Shown one piece after another: positions 8,226 through 15,985 of a stretch of DNA of 38,979 nt (positions are counted from its first letter, which is position 1; each line of letters opens with the position of its first letter). Position numbers and translations under genes: made by a program. Location of the stretch: NCBI RefSeq assembly GCF_014377975.1, contig NZ_JACMOO010000301.1, positions 1 to 38,979 on the forward strand, given 5' to 3'. The stretch comes from Ferruginibacter sp. (GTDB lineage Bacteria; Bacteroidota; Bacteroidia; Chitinophagales; Chitinophagaceae). The notes under the pieces are model-generated. The model was not told the DNA's origin, did not search any database, and saw only the letters and a list, made by a program, of their open reading frames with translations.

Positions 8226-10166
8226 ATGATAAAAATTACATTACCGGATGGTGCAGTAAAAGAATATGACGCAGGTGTTTCTTCGATGGATATCGCTAAA
8301 TCAATCAGTGAAGGTTTAGCCAGAAAAGTGCTGGCAGCCAGCGTTAACGGGCAAGTATGGGATGCTGAAAGACCAATTAGAGAAGATGCGTCTGTACAGT
8401 TATTAACGTGGAATGATTTAAATGGCAAAACAACTTTCTGGCATTCGTCTGCACATTTAATGGCAGAGGCAATTGAATCAATGTACCCCGGCGTAAAGTT
8501 TTGGGTAGGGCCGCCGTTAGAAACAGGTTTTTATTACGATATTGATCCGGGCGATAATTCTATTGGAGAAGAAGATCTTCGCAGGCTGGAGGTAAAAATG
8601 GCAGAACTCGCTAAACAAGCCAATCCTTTTTTACGCAAAGAAATTTCCAAAGCAAATGCAGTACAAATGTTTACTGATAAAGGCGATGAATATAAATTAG
8701 ACCTGTTGAGTAATTTACACGATGAAGGAATTACTTTATACACACAGGGAAAATTTACTGATTTATGCCGTGGACCACATATACCCAACACCGGTTTTAT
8801 AAAAGGAATTAAACTTACCAATATTGCAGGCGCTTACTGGAAAGGAGATGAAAAAAATAAAATGCTTACCCGTATTTATGGTGTTACTTTTCCCTCTGTA
8901 AAAGAACTGGATGAGTATCTGGTATTATTGGAAGAAGCAAAAAAGCGTGACCATCGTAAACTGGGCAAGGAGCTGGAATTATTTGCCTTTTCAGAAAAAG
9001 TGGGGATGGGACTGCCTTTGTGGTTACCAAAAGGTGCAATGCTAAGAGAGAGGCTGCAACAATTTTTACAAAAAGCACAAATGGAAAGTGGTTATCTGCC
9101 CGTAATTACGCCACATATTGGCCATAAGAACTTATATGTTACTTCGGGCCATTACGAAAAATATGGCAAGGATAGTTTTCAGCCCATCAAAACGCCGCAG
9201 GAAGGAGAGGAGTTTTTTTTAAAGCCGATGAATTGTCCGCACCATTGTGAAATTTATAAAACTTCTCCCCGTAGTTATAAAGACCTACCGTTGCGCCTTG
9301 CCGAATTTGGTACAGTTTACCGGTACGAGCAGCATGGCGAATTGCATGGCCTTACCAGAGTACGGGGTTTTACACAGGATGATGCGCATTTGTTTTGCAT
9401 GCCCAACCAGGTAAAAGATGAGTTTAAAAAAGTGATTGACCTGGTATTGTATGTTTTTAAGTCATTAAGTTTTACCAATTACACCGCACAAATTTCTTTA
9501 AGAGATAAAACAGACAGGGCTAAATATATTGGTACCGACGAAAACTGGGAACTGGCAGAACAAGCTATCATCGAAGCATCTGCCGAAAAAGGTTTAAGCA
9601 CCGTTATTGAATATGGTGAAGCAGCATTTTACGGTCCAAAATTAGACTTTCTGGTTCGGGATGCCATTGGCCGTAAATGGCAGTTAGGCACCATTCAGGT
9701 AGATTATAATTTGCCGGAACGATTTGATCTTACTTATATCGGAGAAGACAATGCCAAACACAGACCGGTTATGATTCACCGGGCACCATTTGGTAGCCTG
9801 GAAAGGTTTATAGCGTTATTGATTGAGCATTGTGCAGGGAAGTTTCCTTTGTGGCTTGCACCCACCCAGGTAAAATTATTACCAATTAGTGATAAATTTT
9901 TGCCATACACAGAAAATGTGGCACAACAATTGAAAAATGCTGATATTCGTGTAGAGATAGATGACAGAAACGAAAAAATCGGAAAAAAAATACGCGATAC
10001 TGAACTGGCAAAAATTCCTTTGATGCTGGTAATTGGTGAAAAAGAAATGAATGATAATACGGTAGCTACCCGCAGGCAGGGTAAAGGCGACACGGGAGTG
10101 CAAACCATTGAAGAATTTATTTTGGCGGTAAACGAAGAAGTAAAAAGCAAAAGAGCTTTTGAATAA
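8226..10166 (+). CDS. thrS: Threonyl-tRNA synthetase
   Basis: 646 residues, normal class II ThrRS length; charges tRNA-Thr in the cytosol. In order: TGS domain (1-62; [12 protein letters not shown]), the editing domain with [10 protein letters not shown] and [10 protein letters not shown], the class II catalytic core (about 245-535) and the anticodon-binding domain (about 545-646). The zinc ligands of the active site are visible as Cys337 in MNCPHHCE, His388 in QDDAH and His518 in MIHRAPFGS. The start is fixed by the family N-terminus MIKITLPDG and by the promoter just upstream. It heads a translation cluster with infC, 67 bases downstream. Confidence 0.98.
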   Translation: MIKITLPDGAVKEYDAGVSSMDIAKSISEGLARKVLAASVNGQVWDAERPIREDASVQLLTWNDLNGKTTFWHSSAHLMAEAIESMYPGVKFWVGPPLETGFYYDIDPGDNSIGEEDLRRLEVKMAELAKQANPFLRKEISKANAVQMFTDKGDEYKLDLLSNLHDEGITLYTQGKFTDLCRGPHIPNTGFIKGIKLTNIAGAYWKGDEKNKMLTRIYGVTFPSVKELDEYLVLLEEAKKRDHRKLGKELELFAFSEKVGMGLPLWLPKGAMLRERLQQFLQKAQMESGYLPVITPHIGHKNLYVTSGHYEKYGKDSFQPIKTPQEGEEFFLKPMNCPHHCEIYKTSPRSYKDLPLRLAEFGTVYRYEQHGELHGLTRVRGFTQDDAHLFCMPNQVKDEFKKVIDLVLYVFKSLSFTNYTAQISLRDKTDRAKYIGTDENWELAEQAIIEASAEKGLSTVIEYGEAAFYGPKLDFLVRDAIGRKWQLGTIQVDYNLPERFDLTYIGEDNAKHRPVMIHRAPFGSLERFIALLIEHCAGKFPLWLAPTQVKLLPISDKFLPYTENVAQQLKNADIRVEIDDRNEKIGKKIRDTELAKIPLMLVIGEKEMNDNTVATRRQGKGDTGVQTIEEFILAVNEEVKSKRAFE

Positions 10167-10195
10167 AAAATATTTATTAACTTTAAATCAAAACC

Positions 10196-10209
10196 CGGGC
10201 GTTAGCCCG
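10196..10209 (+). other. Small GC-rich hairpin between thrS and infC
   Basis: CGGGC, loop GTTA, GCCCG, followed by an AT-rich stretch. A 5-bp stem is weak for a full terminator. It could attenuate or process the thrS-infC message; no function can be assigned. Confidence 0.4.
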
Positions 10210-10233
10210 TTATTTTAAATATAAAATCAATTA

Positions 10234-10815
10234 ATGGCATTTCCACCAAGAGCCCCCCGCGGCGCATTTAATCCCCGATTTAAAAAAGAACAACAACAGG
10301 AACACCGTACCAACCACATGATAAGAGTACCAGAAGTACGATTGGTAGGTGAGAACATCGAACCTGGTATTTATTCCTTCGCCGATGCACAAAAAATGGC
10401 GCAGGATCAGCAATTGGATTTAGTAGAAATTTCTCCGGGTGCTACCCCGCCCGTGTGCAAAATTATTGATTACAATAAGTTTTTGTACGATGAGAAGAAG
10501 AAGAAAAAAGAGATGAAGGCGAAGTCGAAAACCAGTGAGGTTAAAGAAGTTCGTTTTACGCCCAATACAGATGATCATGATTTTGAATTTAAATGCAAAC
10601 ATGCAGAGAAGTTTTTGCAGGATGGAAATAAAGTAAAGGCCCATGTTCAGTTTAAAGGCCGTGCAATTATGTTTAAAGAAAGAGGAGAGCTGCTGTTACT
10701 GAAATTTGCAGACCGTTTAAAAGATGTAGGTGCATTGGAAGGAATGCCTAAAATGGAAGGCAAAAGGATGCTGGTAATGTTTGCACCGAAAAGTCAGAAG
10801 AAACCGAAGAATTAG
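10234..10815 (+). CDS. infC: Translation initiation factor IF-3
   Basis: 193 residues. Binds the 30S subunit and checks start-codon pairing. The N domain includes EVRLVGENIEPG and LDLVEISPGATPPVCKIIDYNKFLYD; a lysine-rich linker helix (about 85-100) follows; the C domain includes VRFTPNTDDHDFEFK and the RGREM-like FKGRAIMFKERGE. Compared with E. coli IF-3 there are roughly 15-20 extra N-terminal residues with the basic NPRFKKE motif. The start here is an ordinary ATG, not the rare AUU used for autoregulation in E. coli. A strong hairpin immediately downstream separates it from rpmI. Confidence 0.97.
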   Translation: MAFPPRAPRGAFNPRFKKEQQQEHRTNHMIRVPEVRLVGENIEPGIYSFADAQKMAQDQQLDLVEISPGATPPVCKIIDYNKFLYDEKKKKKEMKAKSKTSEVKEVRFTPNTDDHDFEFKCKHAEKFLQDGNKVKAHVQFKGRAIMFKERGELLLLKFADRLKDVGALEGMPKMEGKRMLVMFAPKSQKKPKN

Positions 10816-10833
10816 TATTAGAAAATTATATTT

Positions 10834-10860
10834 AAAAGGTAAGCATTGGCTTACCTTTTT
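10834..10860 (+). terminator. Terminator or attenuator between infC and rpmI
   Basis: AAAAGGTAAGC (10834-10844), loop ATTG, GCTTACCTTTT (10849-10859) and further T. An 11-bp perfect stem with a U tail is a good intrinsic terminator, so rpmI-rplT are probably transcribed at least partly from their own promoter. A weak -7-like TACCTTCG lies at 10935-10942. Confidence 0.75.
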
Positions 10861-10983
10861 TGTTAAGGAAAGATATTTACCTGCCTGGGATTTAGGGAAG
10901 GTTAAATAAATTTTTAAAACTGCCCGTTTTACAATACCTTCGCCGCCCGAAAAAGAGCTCTTTTTTTTTCGATCATTTCCCAC

Positions 10984-11046
10984 ATGGCTCAAAAAGTGTC
11001 CGTCTGTTCGGAACGCCAGCAGGGAGTAACTATAATAAGTTATTAA
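10984..11046 (+). CDS. 20-codon ORF abutting rpmI (possible leader peptide)
   Basis: The frame encodes MAQKVSVCSERQQGVTIISY and ends with TAA directly before the rpmI ATG, in the same reading frame. No family match is recognised. A small stem (TAACT 11027-11031 with AGTTA 11038-11042) folds over its last codons, just in front of the rpmI start. It may be a translated leader that couples or controls rpmI-rplT translation, or merely an open stretch of a structured leader RNA such as an L20-binding site. Existence as a peptide is inference. Confidence 0.35.
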   Translation: MAQKVSVCSERQQGVTIISY

Positions 11047-11247
11047 ATGCCAAAAGTTAAAACCAACTCAAGCGCAAAAAAGCGTTTTAAAGTTACAGGA
11101 ACCGGACTGGTTACCTTTCAAAAGCCCTTCAAACGTCACATCTTAACAAAGAAATCTAAGAAACGTAAACGTAATTTAAGAAAAGATGGTGTGGTACATT
11201 CTACCAACCACGATTTCGTATTGCGCTTATTACGTCTGAAAGGTTAA
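11047..11247 (+). CDS. rpmI: 50S ribosomal protein bL35
   Basis: 66 residues of the standard bL35: [14 protein letters not shown] at the start, a very basic core ([18 protein letters not shown]) and the C-terminal LRLLRLKG. Structural protein of the large subunit. The start is set by the conserved MPKVKT. It sits 58 bases ahead of rplT in the conserved infC-rpmI-rplT order, but a terminator-like hairpin and a leader separate it from infC, so control may act on rpmI-rplT alone, as L20 does in other phyla. Confidence 0.97.
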   Translation: MPKVKTNSSAKKRFKVTGTGLVTFQKPFKRHILTKKSKKRKRNLRKDGVVHSTNHDFVLRLLRLKG

Positions 11248-11305
11248 ATCAGTTTCATCAACCAATTTACATTTCAACACATTAACATTTCAAAATTATT
11301 AAGAT

Positions 11306-11653
11306 ATGCCACGTTCAAAAAATGCAGTTGCATCCAGGGCCAGAAGAAAAAGAGTTCTTAAAGCCGCTAAGGGTTACTACGGTAAACGTAAAAATGTATA
11401 TACCGTTGCCAAAAACGTAATGGAAAAAGGGTTAACGTATAGCTACGTTGGCCGTAAATTAAAGAAACGTGAATACCGCACTTTGTGGATTGCACGTATC
11501 AACGCTGCAGTTAGAGCAGAAGGATTAACCTACAGTGAATTCATTCACCAGTTAGCTGTTAAAAATATTGATATTAACCGTAAGGTTTTGGCTGATTTAG
11601 CCATGAACGAACCTGAAAGTTTTAAAAGTTTGATAGCTCAGGTAAAAGCGTAA
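11306..11653 (+). CDS. rplT: 50S ribosomal protein bL20
   Basis: 115 residues, full-length bL20: [26 protein letters not shown] (a long basic helix that threads the 23S rRNA), [24 protein letters not shown], then the globular C-terminal part ending LIAQVKA. It assembles early into the 50S subunit and in several bacteria represses its own operon by binding the leader RNA. Last gene of the translation cluster; a strong terminator follows. Confidence 0.98.
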   Translation: MPRSKNAVASRARRKRVLKAAKGYYGKRKNVYTVAKNVMEKGLTYSYVGRKLKKREYRTLWIARINAAVRAEGLTYSEFIHQLAVKNIDINRKVLADLAMNEPESFKSLIAQVKA

Positions 11654-11706
11654 GCAATTAAATTATACAAAAAACGAACTCGTTTTGAATATAACATTAT
11701 AAAAAA

Positions 11707-11737
11707 GCGGTTATGATAAAATCATAACCGCTTTTTT
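11707..11737 (+). terminator. Intrinsic terminator after rplT
   Basis: GCGGTTATGAT (11707-11717), loop AAA, ATCATAACCGC (11721-11731), then six T. An 11-bp perfect stem; flanking A and T runs extend it and may make it bidirectional. Confidence 0.92.
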
Positions 11738-11760
11738 ATTTATTACATTTTACATTCAAG

Positions 11761-11768
11761 TACATTTG
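11761..11768 (+). promoter_or_regulatory. -7 promoter element of the decarboxylase gene
   Basis: TACATTTG followed by C, a full match to TAnnTTTG, 29 bases before the ATG at 11798. No clear -33 element. Confidence 0.5.
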
Positions 11769-11797
11769 CATTTCATAAATAAAACCCTTCGCAGTCA

Positions 11798-13204
11798 ATG
11801 AATAACATGAACAATACTTACGCTGACCTGGTAGATCAGACTTTTAACTTTCCACAACATGATTTTAAAGTTGAAAATGAGTATTTGCAATATAATGGTC
11901 AGGATATAAAAGCACTGATTGATAAATATGGTACACCATTAAAGCTTACTTATTTACCTAAAATAGGCATGCAGATTAATAAAGCGAAAGAGATGTTTGC
12001 CAATGCTTTTAAAAAGCATAAATACGAAGGAAAGTATAATTATTGTTATTGTACAAAAAGCTCTCATTTCTCCTTCATTGTTGAAGAAGCTTTAAAAAAT
12101 GATATTCATCTTGAAACCTCTTTTGCTTATGATATTGAAATCGTAAATAAATTATACGAAAAGAAAAAAATTACTAAAGATACATTTATTATTTGTAATG
12201 GGTACAAGCAAAAAAACTATACCAGCCGCATTGCCCGGTTGTTAAATACTGGTTTTAAAAATGTAATTCCCATATTGGATAATAAAGACGAATTAAAGGC
12301 CTATAAATATGTAAAAGTACCTTTTAAAGTAGGCATTCGGGTAGCAGCAGAAGAGGAGCCTAACTTTCCTTTTTATACCTCTCGTTTGGGTATGCGGGCC
12401 AAGGATATACTGGAATTTTATGTAGATGAAATAGAAGGATTTGAGCATAAATTTCAATTGAAAATGTTGCACATCTTTTTAAATAAAGGTATTAAAGATG
12501 ATATTTATTATTGGAGTGAATTGAATAAAGTAATCAACCTCTATTGCCAGTTGAAAAAGATTTGTCCTGAGTTGGATTCTATCAATATCGGCGGCGGTTT
12601 CCCCATTAAACATTCACTGGGTTTTGAATATGATTACCAGTTTATGATCAATGAAATTGTACGTAATATTAAAGTGGCCTGTAAAAGAAACAAAGTACAG
12701 ATGCCCAATATTTTTACAGAGTTTGGCAGTTATACTGTGGGAGAAAGCATGGCACATATTTATAGTGTAATAGGAGAGAAGATGCAGAACGACCGGGAGA
12801 TATGGTATATGATAGATTCTTCTTTTATAACTACTTTACCCGATACCTGGGGTATTGGAGAAAAGTTTTTGATGTTGCCTATAAATAAATGGAAAGATGA
12901 ATATCAACGGGTAACCCTTGGCGGCATTACCTGCGATAGCCATGATTATTATGATAGTGAAGAACATATTAATGAAGTGTTTTTACCAAAATTAACCGCA
13001 GGCGGCGAGCCATTATATGTGGGCTTTTTTCATACCGGCGCTTACCAGGATCAGATAAGCGGTTATGGAGGTATCAAGCATTGTTTAATTCCGTCACCAC
13101 AGCATGTAATAATTGGACATGATAAAAATGGTAAACTTGTTGATTGGGTTTATGCAAAGGAGCAAAGCTATCAAAGTATGCTTAAAATATTAGGATATAT
13201 GTAA
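11798..13204 (+). CDS. PLP-dependent arginine decarboxylase-like enzyme (fold III, short Bacteroidota form)
   Basis: 468 residues of the Orn/DAP/Arg decarboxylase 2 (alanine racemase fold) family. The N-terminal barrel carries YCYCTKSSHF, where Lys87 is the likely PLP Schiff-base lysine, then VGIRVAAEEEP, SRLGM, the glycine loop SINIGGGFP and TEFGSYTVGES. The C-terminal part has CDSHDYYDSE (substrate/PLP Cys-Asp motif of the other subunit) and GFFHTGAYQ. It resembles the ~460-residue Bacteroidota proteins annotated as arginine decarboxylase, which would make agmatine for polyamine synthesis. It is much shorter than the ~630-residue SpeA, so substrate is inferred. Alternative starts ATG 11798 and 11807 exist. 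Monocistronic, with its own promoter and terminator. Confidence 0.82.
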   Translation: MNNMNNTYADLVDQTFNFPQHDFKVENEYLQYNGQDIKALIDKYGTPLKLTYLPKIGMQINKAKEMFANAFKKHKYEGKYNYCYCTKSSHFSFIVEEALKNDIHLETSFAYDIEIVNKLYEKKKITKDTFIICNGYKQKNYTSRIARLLNTGFKNVIPILDNKDELKAYKYVKVPFKVGIRVAAEEEPNFPFYTSRLGMRAKDILEFYVDEIEGFEHKFQLKMLHIFLNKGIKDDIYYWSELNKVINLYCQLKKICPELDSINIGGGFPIKHSLGFEYDYQFMINEIVRNIKVACKRNKVQMPNIFTEFGSYTVGESMAHIYSVIGEKMQNDREIWYMIDSSFITTLPDTWGIGEKFLMLPINKWKDEYQRVTLGGITCDSHDYYDSEEHINEVFLPKLTAGGEPLYVGFFHTGAYQDQISGYGGIKHCLIPSPQHVIIGHDKNGKLVDWVYAKEQSYQSMLKILGYM

Positions 13205-13225
13205 TCCTGAATTTTTAGAGGTAGC

Positions 13226-13249
13226 AAGTGGCTTGATGCCACTTTTTTT
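13226..13249 (+). terminator. Intrinsic terminator after the decarboxylase gene
   Basis: AAGTGGC (13226-13232), loop TTGAT, GCCACTT (13238-13244), followed by T. A 7-bp perfect stem with a good U tail. Confidence 0.85.
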
Positions 13250-13362
13250 GTGTCTGTAACTCATACAGGTACAAGCACTCAACAAAAATACTATTAAACT
13301 ATTTCTGAGATTAAAATTAGCAATCATTATTTAAGCTTACTGTATTTTACTGAATATAAGCT

Positions 13363-14622
13363 TCAATTATTATGCTTTACCCTGTATTTTTTATTTACTT
13401 TAGGGTTGTTGAAATAATCATCCAATTCTTTTTGGCTCAGGTTATCTTCTGCAATCGGAATATCTATCAACTGAATCTGTGATTGTTTTAATTCGTCTTT
13501 TAGTTTACGTGATTTATTTAAAATATCAAGATCTTTTTCCCCAACCAATGTATTGTCGGCCAATAAATATTCAAGCCTCTTAATACTGTTTCTAATTAAT
13601 GTTCCGGTATTTTGGTCCGAATTGCTGTTTGGTGCAGTTGCTTCTTTTACAGGTACTAATGCTACGCCAACACTGGGTAAAATTTTGCCGGTAGTTTGCT
13701 GGGTATTACCAGGTAAAGAAGAGAATACGGTTCCTCCAAGGGCAGTTGATGCAGAGGCCAGGTCAAACCTTGTTCTGGTTCCCTTTGTCTTTTTTATTTT
13801 TTTATCCACCAGCCGAAAACTACTTTTTAAAAGCAGCACATAATGTTCAATTTCAGTTCTTAGCGTCTTAAATTCTATCGCTTGTTGCGGGTAATTAATA
13901 TTATCTTTCACTACAATGGCTATAACTGCAGTATCCTTAACATTAAATTTGTTAGCACCTATAAAATAGATTTCCAGTTTTTTTATTTTTTCTTTATCTG
14001 TATCCTTTACAAAATCAAATGGTGCATACCAGGTAAAATCATCATTGCATTTGGTAACTGGTGTTAAAGACTTTATGGGATAATTACTGAAATAGGTAAT
14101 TTCTTCAACGGGGAAATTGCCATTGTCGCATTGTAATTTAAAACTAATCGTATCACCTTCATCAATAAACAAGGTATTGGCCACAGAAGGTTTTACTTTT
14201 GAGGGAATAATTTCGGTATTGTAAAAAAGTAGTACAAAATCAGTATCCACCCGTTCCAGTGGATTATCAAGGTTTTGAACGCTTAACGACACTTTATATT
14301 CGTAATCATATTTTAATCTTCCTGAAAGAAAAAAAGACTTTTCTGCCTTAAAAGTAAGCTCTCCATTATCTTTATTAATTTTTAAGCCTACCGGCGAGTT
14401 TTTTAAAAACCAAAAATACTTTGCAACATCTTTGTTTATTTGAAGTGGATATTTTAAAGTTGAATCAACATGCAGACTAAAATAAGGGTTTAGATTTTTT
14501 ATTCTTAAAACGGTATCTGTCTGACTCAATATGTTGGTAAATGAATCTAATTTAATCTGAGAAAAAAGCACTGCAGGACTTATCAAAAAAACCAGGAAAT
14601 AGGAAATCTTTTTTATCATCAT
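13363..14622 (-). CDS. Exported protein of unknown function, Ig/cadherin-like
   Basis: 419 residues. An N-terminal signal peptide (about 1-21; FLVFLISPAVLFSQ) is followed by beta-rich sequence. Residues about 55-130 include NSPVGLKINKDNGELTF and YEYKVSLSVQNLDNP, the pattern of a cadherin-like or putative Ig repeat; 150-245 looks like a second sandwich. From about 250 the protein is helical and polar, with a low-complexity Ser/Thr/Gly stretch near 290-345. There is no T9SS tail, so it is probably periplasmic or outer-membrane associated. Two adjacent ATG codons (14622 and 14619) can start it. It points toward the decarboxylase gene and lies behind the hsp20 terminator, so it is transcribed alone. 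I recognise no named family. Confidence 0.7.
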   Translation of the reverse strand: MMIKKISYFLVFLISPAVLFSQIKLDSFTNILSQTDTVLRIKNLNPYFSLHVDSTLKYPLQINKDVAKYFWFLKNSPVGLKINKDNGELTFKAEKSFFLSGRLKYDYEYKVSLSVQNLDNPLERVDTDFVLLFYNTEIIPSKVKPSVANTLFIDEGDTISFKLQCDNGNFPVEEITYFSNYPIKSLTPVTKCNDDFTWYAPFDFVKDTDKEKIKKLEIYFIGANKFNVKDTAVIAIVVKDNINYPQQAIEFKTLRTEIEHYVLLLKSSFRLVDKKIKKTKGTRTRFDLASASTALGGTVFSSLPGNTQQTTGKILPSVGVALVPVKEATAPNSNSDQNTGTLIRNSIKRLEYLLADNTLVGEKDLDILNKSRKLKDELKQSQIQLIDIPIAEDNLSQKELDDYFNNPKVNKKYRVKHNN

Positions 14623-14685
14623 GATTATTTGTTAAGGGGGTATATCAGCGAATTTAAAACATAAAAATAAGACTAACAGCTTATT

Positions 14686-14725
14686 AATAAAAAATAAGGC
14701 TATTTCGTATTGCCGAAATAGCCTT
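14686..14725 (-). terminator. Intrinsic terminator after hsp20
   Basis: On the minus strand AAGGCTATTTCG (14725-14714), a six-base loop and CGAAATAGCCTT (14707-14696) form a 12-bp perfect stem, followed by ATTTTTT. Confidence 0.9.
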
Positions 14726-14764
14726 CACTTAACCAAAACCAACTCTATTTATACTTTGTTAAAT

Positions 14765-15205
14765 TTACTGAATGGTAATATCCTTACTTGCTGCTTTTAT
14801 TTCTTCTTTTTTTGGAAGGGTTAGTTTTAAAATACCATTTTCATATTTTGCTTCAATGTTTGCAGCTTCAATTTTTTCATCCACTGTAAAGCTTCTTTTA
14901 AATCCTTTATTGCTAAATTCTTTACGAATGCTTTTTACATTTTCATGGCTGCCTTCATCTTTTTTAACTGCACTGATTACTAATAAAGTGCCCTCTAATT
15001 TAATATTGAAATCAGTTTTTTCAATACCGGGAGCAGCAACTTCTAAATGATAAGCACTGGCACTTTCAGTAATATTTACCGGCGGAAATCCCAATACATC
15101 TTCCCTGAAAGTTTTACCCAACGAAGCAGGAATTTCATTAAAGATATCCTTCATCAAACCATCAAAATTTTTTGTTGCGTGGTTGTTTACTTTTACGTAT
15201 GTCAT
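14765..15205 (-). CDS. Small heat-shock protein, Hsp20/alpha-crystallin family
   Basis: 146 residues, typical length. ATP-independent holdase that keeps unfolding proteins soluble. The alpha-crystallin domain spans about 42-135: PPVNITESASAYHLEVAAPGI at its start, then the hallmark AKYENGILKLTLPKK near its end. The C-terminal DITIQ supplies the I-x-I motif that docks into neighbouring subunits to build oligomers. A variable N-terminal arm (1-40) contains FNEIP, common in Bacteroidota members. Monocistronic; its upstream region is shared with the divergent bacilliredoxin gene and contains a long dyad. Confidence 0.95.
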   Translation of the reverse strand: MTYVKVNNHATKNFDGLMKDIFNEIPASLGKTFREDVLGFPPVNITESASAYHLEVAAPGIEKTDFNIKLEGTLLVISAVKKDEGSHENVKSIRKEFSNKGFKRSFTVDEKIEAANIEAKYENGILKLTLPKKEEIKAASKDITIQ

Positions 15206-15332
15206 AACTTTTATAATTTTTAGTTTGTTTTAAATTTGTTTGATATCTTTTGTCAAAATATATTCCAATACAAATTTTCGATAGAATTGTCTTATAAAAT
15301 TCAATTTTAAAGCCATATTGGCAATAAGTATT

Positions 15333-15363
15333 ATAATAAAGTGACTAAATGTCACTTTATTAT
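15333..15363. repeat. 13-bp inverted repeat in the hsp20 / bacilliredoxin divergent region
   Basis: ATAATAAAGTGAC (15333-15345), loop TAAAT, GTCACTTTATTAT (15351-15363), a perfect dyad whose core reads GTGAC-N5-GTCAC. It lies 128 bases upstream of the hsp20 start and about 60 upstream of the bacilliredoxin -7 element. No T run follows and no gene converges here, so an operator for a dimeric regulator fits better than a terminator. The regulator is unknown. Confidence 0.6.
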
Positions 15364-15422
15364 TAAATCCATACCTCATAAAACATATTGATAAACTTAA
15401 ATGCTATTTGGCAGTAAGTTTG

Positions 15423-15431
15423 TAAATTTGC
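15423..15431 (+). promoter_or_regulatory. -7 promoter element of the bacilliredoxin gene
   Basis: TAAATTTGC, a full match to TAnnTTTG, ends 18 bases before the ATG at 15450. Confidence 0.55.
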
Positions 15432-15449
15432 TTTCTAAAAATAAAAACT

Positions 15450-15866
15450 ATGTATCCTGAAGAAATAGTAATACCAATGAAGGAAGAGCTGACTGAAAAC
15501 GGCTTTGTTGAAATGTTAACGGCTACTGAGGTAGATACCAAAATTGCTGGTGAAGGAACCACACTTGTTGTAATTAATTCTGTGTGTGGCTGTAGTGCGG
15601 GAACTGCAAGGCCAGGTGTTTTAATGGCCGTACATAACAGTGCAAAAAAACCTGATAATTTAGCGACCAGTTTTGCAGGTTTTGATGTGGATGCAATAAA
15701 AAAAATAAGGGAATATTTATTACCGTATCCTCCCTCATCTCCATCCATTGCCTTATTTAAAAATGGCCAGTTGGTACATTTTATTGAAAGGCATAATATT
15801 GAAGGAAGAAGCGCACAAATGATTGCTGAAAATCTGATGGGAGCTTTTGAGCAATACTGTAATTAA
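15450..15866 (+). CDS. Bacilliredoxin, BrxA/BrxB family (DUF1094)
   Basis: 138 residues, thioredoxin-like fold. The family motif CGC is at Cys46-Gly47-Cys48 in NSVCGCSAGTARPG; the rest matches BrxA/BrxB (start MYPEEIVIPMKEELTENGF, YPPSSPSIALFKNGQLVHFIERH, ending FEQYC). In Bacillus these proteins remove bacillithiol from mixed disulfides after oxidative stress. That this organism makes bacillithiol is an inference, as no bsh gene is in view. Monocistronic with its own promoter and terminator. Confidence 0.92.
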   Translation: MYPEEIVIPMKEELTENGFVEMLTATEVDTKIAGEGTTLVVINSVCGCSAGTARPGVLMAVHNSAKKPDNLATSFAGFDVDAIKKIREYLLPYPPSSPSIALFKNGQLVHFIERHNIEGRSAQMIAENLMGAFEQYCN

Positions 15867-15886
15867 AAAAAGAATTAACATTATTT

Positions 15887-15916
15887 AATCCCGGAACTTT
15901 CTGTTTCGGGATTTTT
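15887..15916 (+). terminator. Intrinsic terminator after the bacilliredoxin gene
   Basis: AATCCCGGAAC (15887-15897), loop TTTCT, GTTTCGGGATT (15903-15913) with one G-T pair, then a T run. Confidence 0.88.
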
Positions 15917-15932
15917 ATTTAAGACACTACTA

Positions 15933-15941
15933 TAATTTTGC
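15933..15941 (+). promoter_or_regulatory. -7 promoter element of lgt
   Basis: TAATTTTGC matches TAnnTTTG. It contains the TTG at 15938 that could be misread as a start codon; the true ATG is 45 bases further on. Confidence 0.6.
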
Positions 15942-15985
15942 CGCAAAGAATATTTGAATATCTTGCAGCACTCAATTTAAAAGGC

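Noticed and set aside
10196..10209. Intrinsic terminator between thrS and infC
   Set aside because: Only a 5-bp stem without a clean T run, so it is listed as a hairpin of unknown function.
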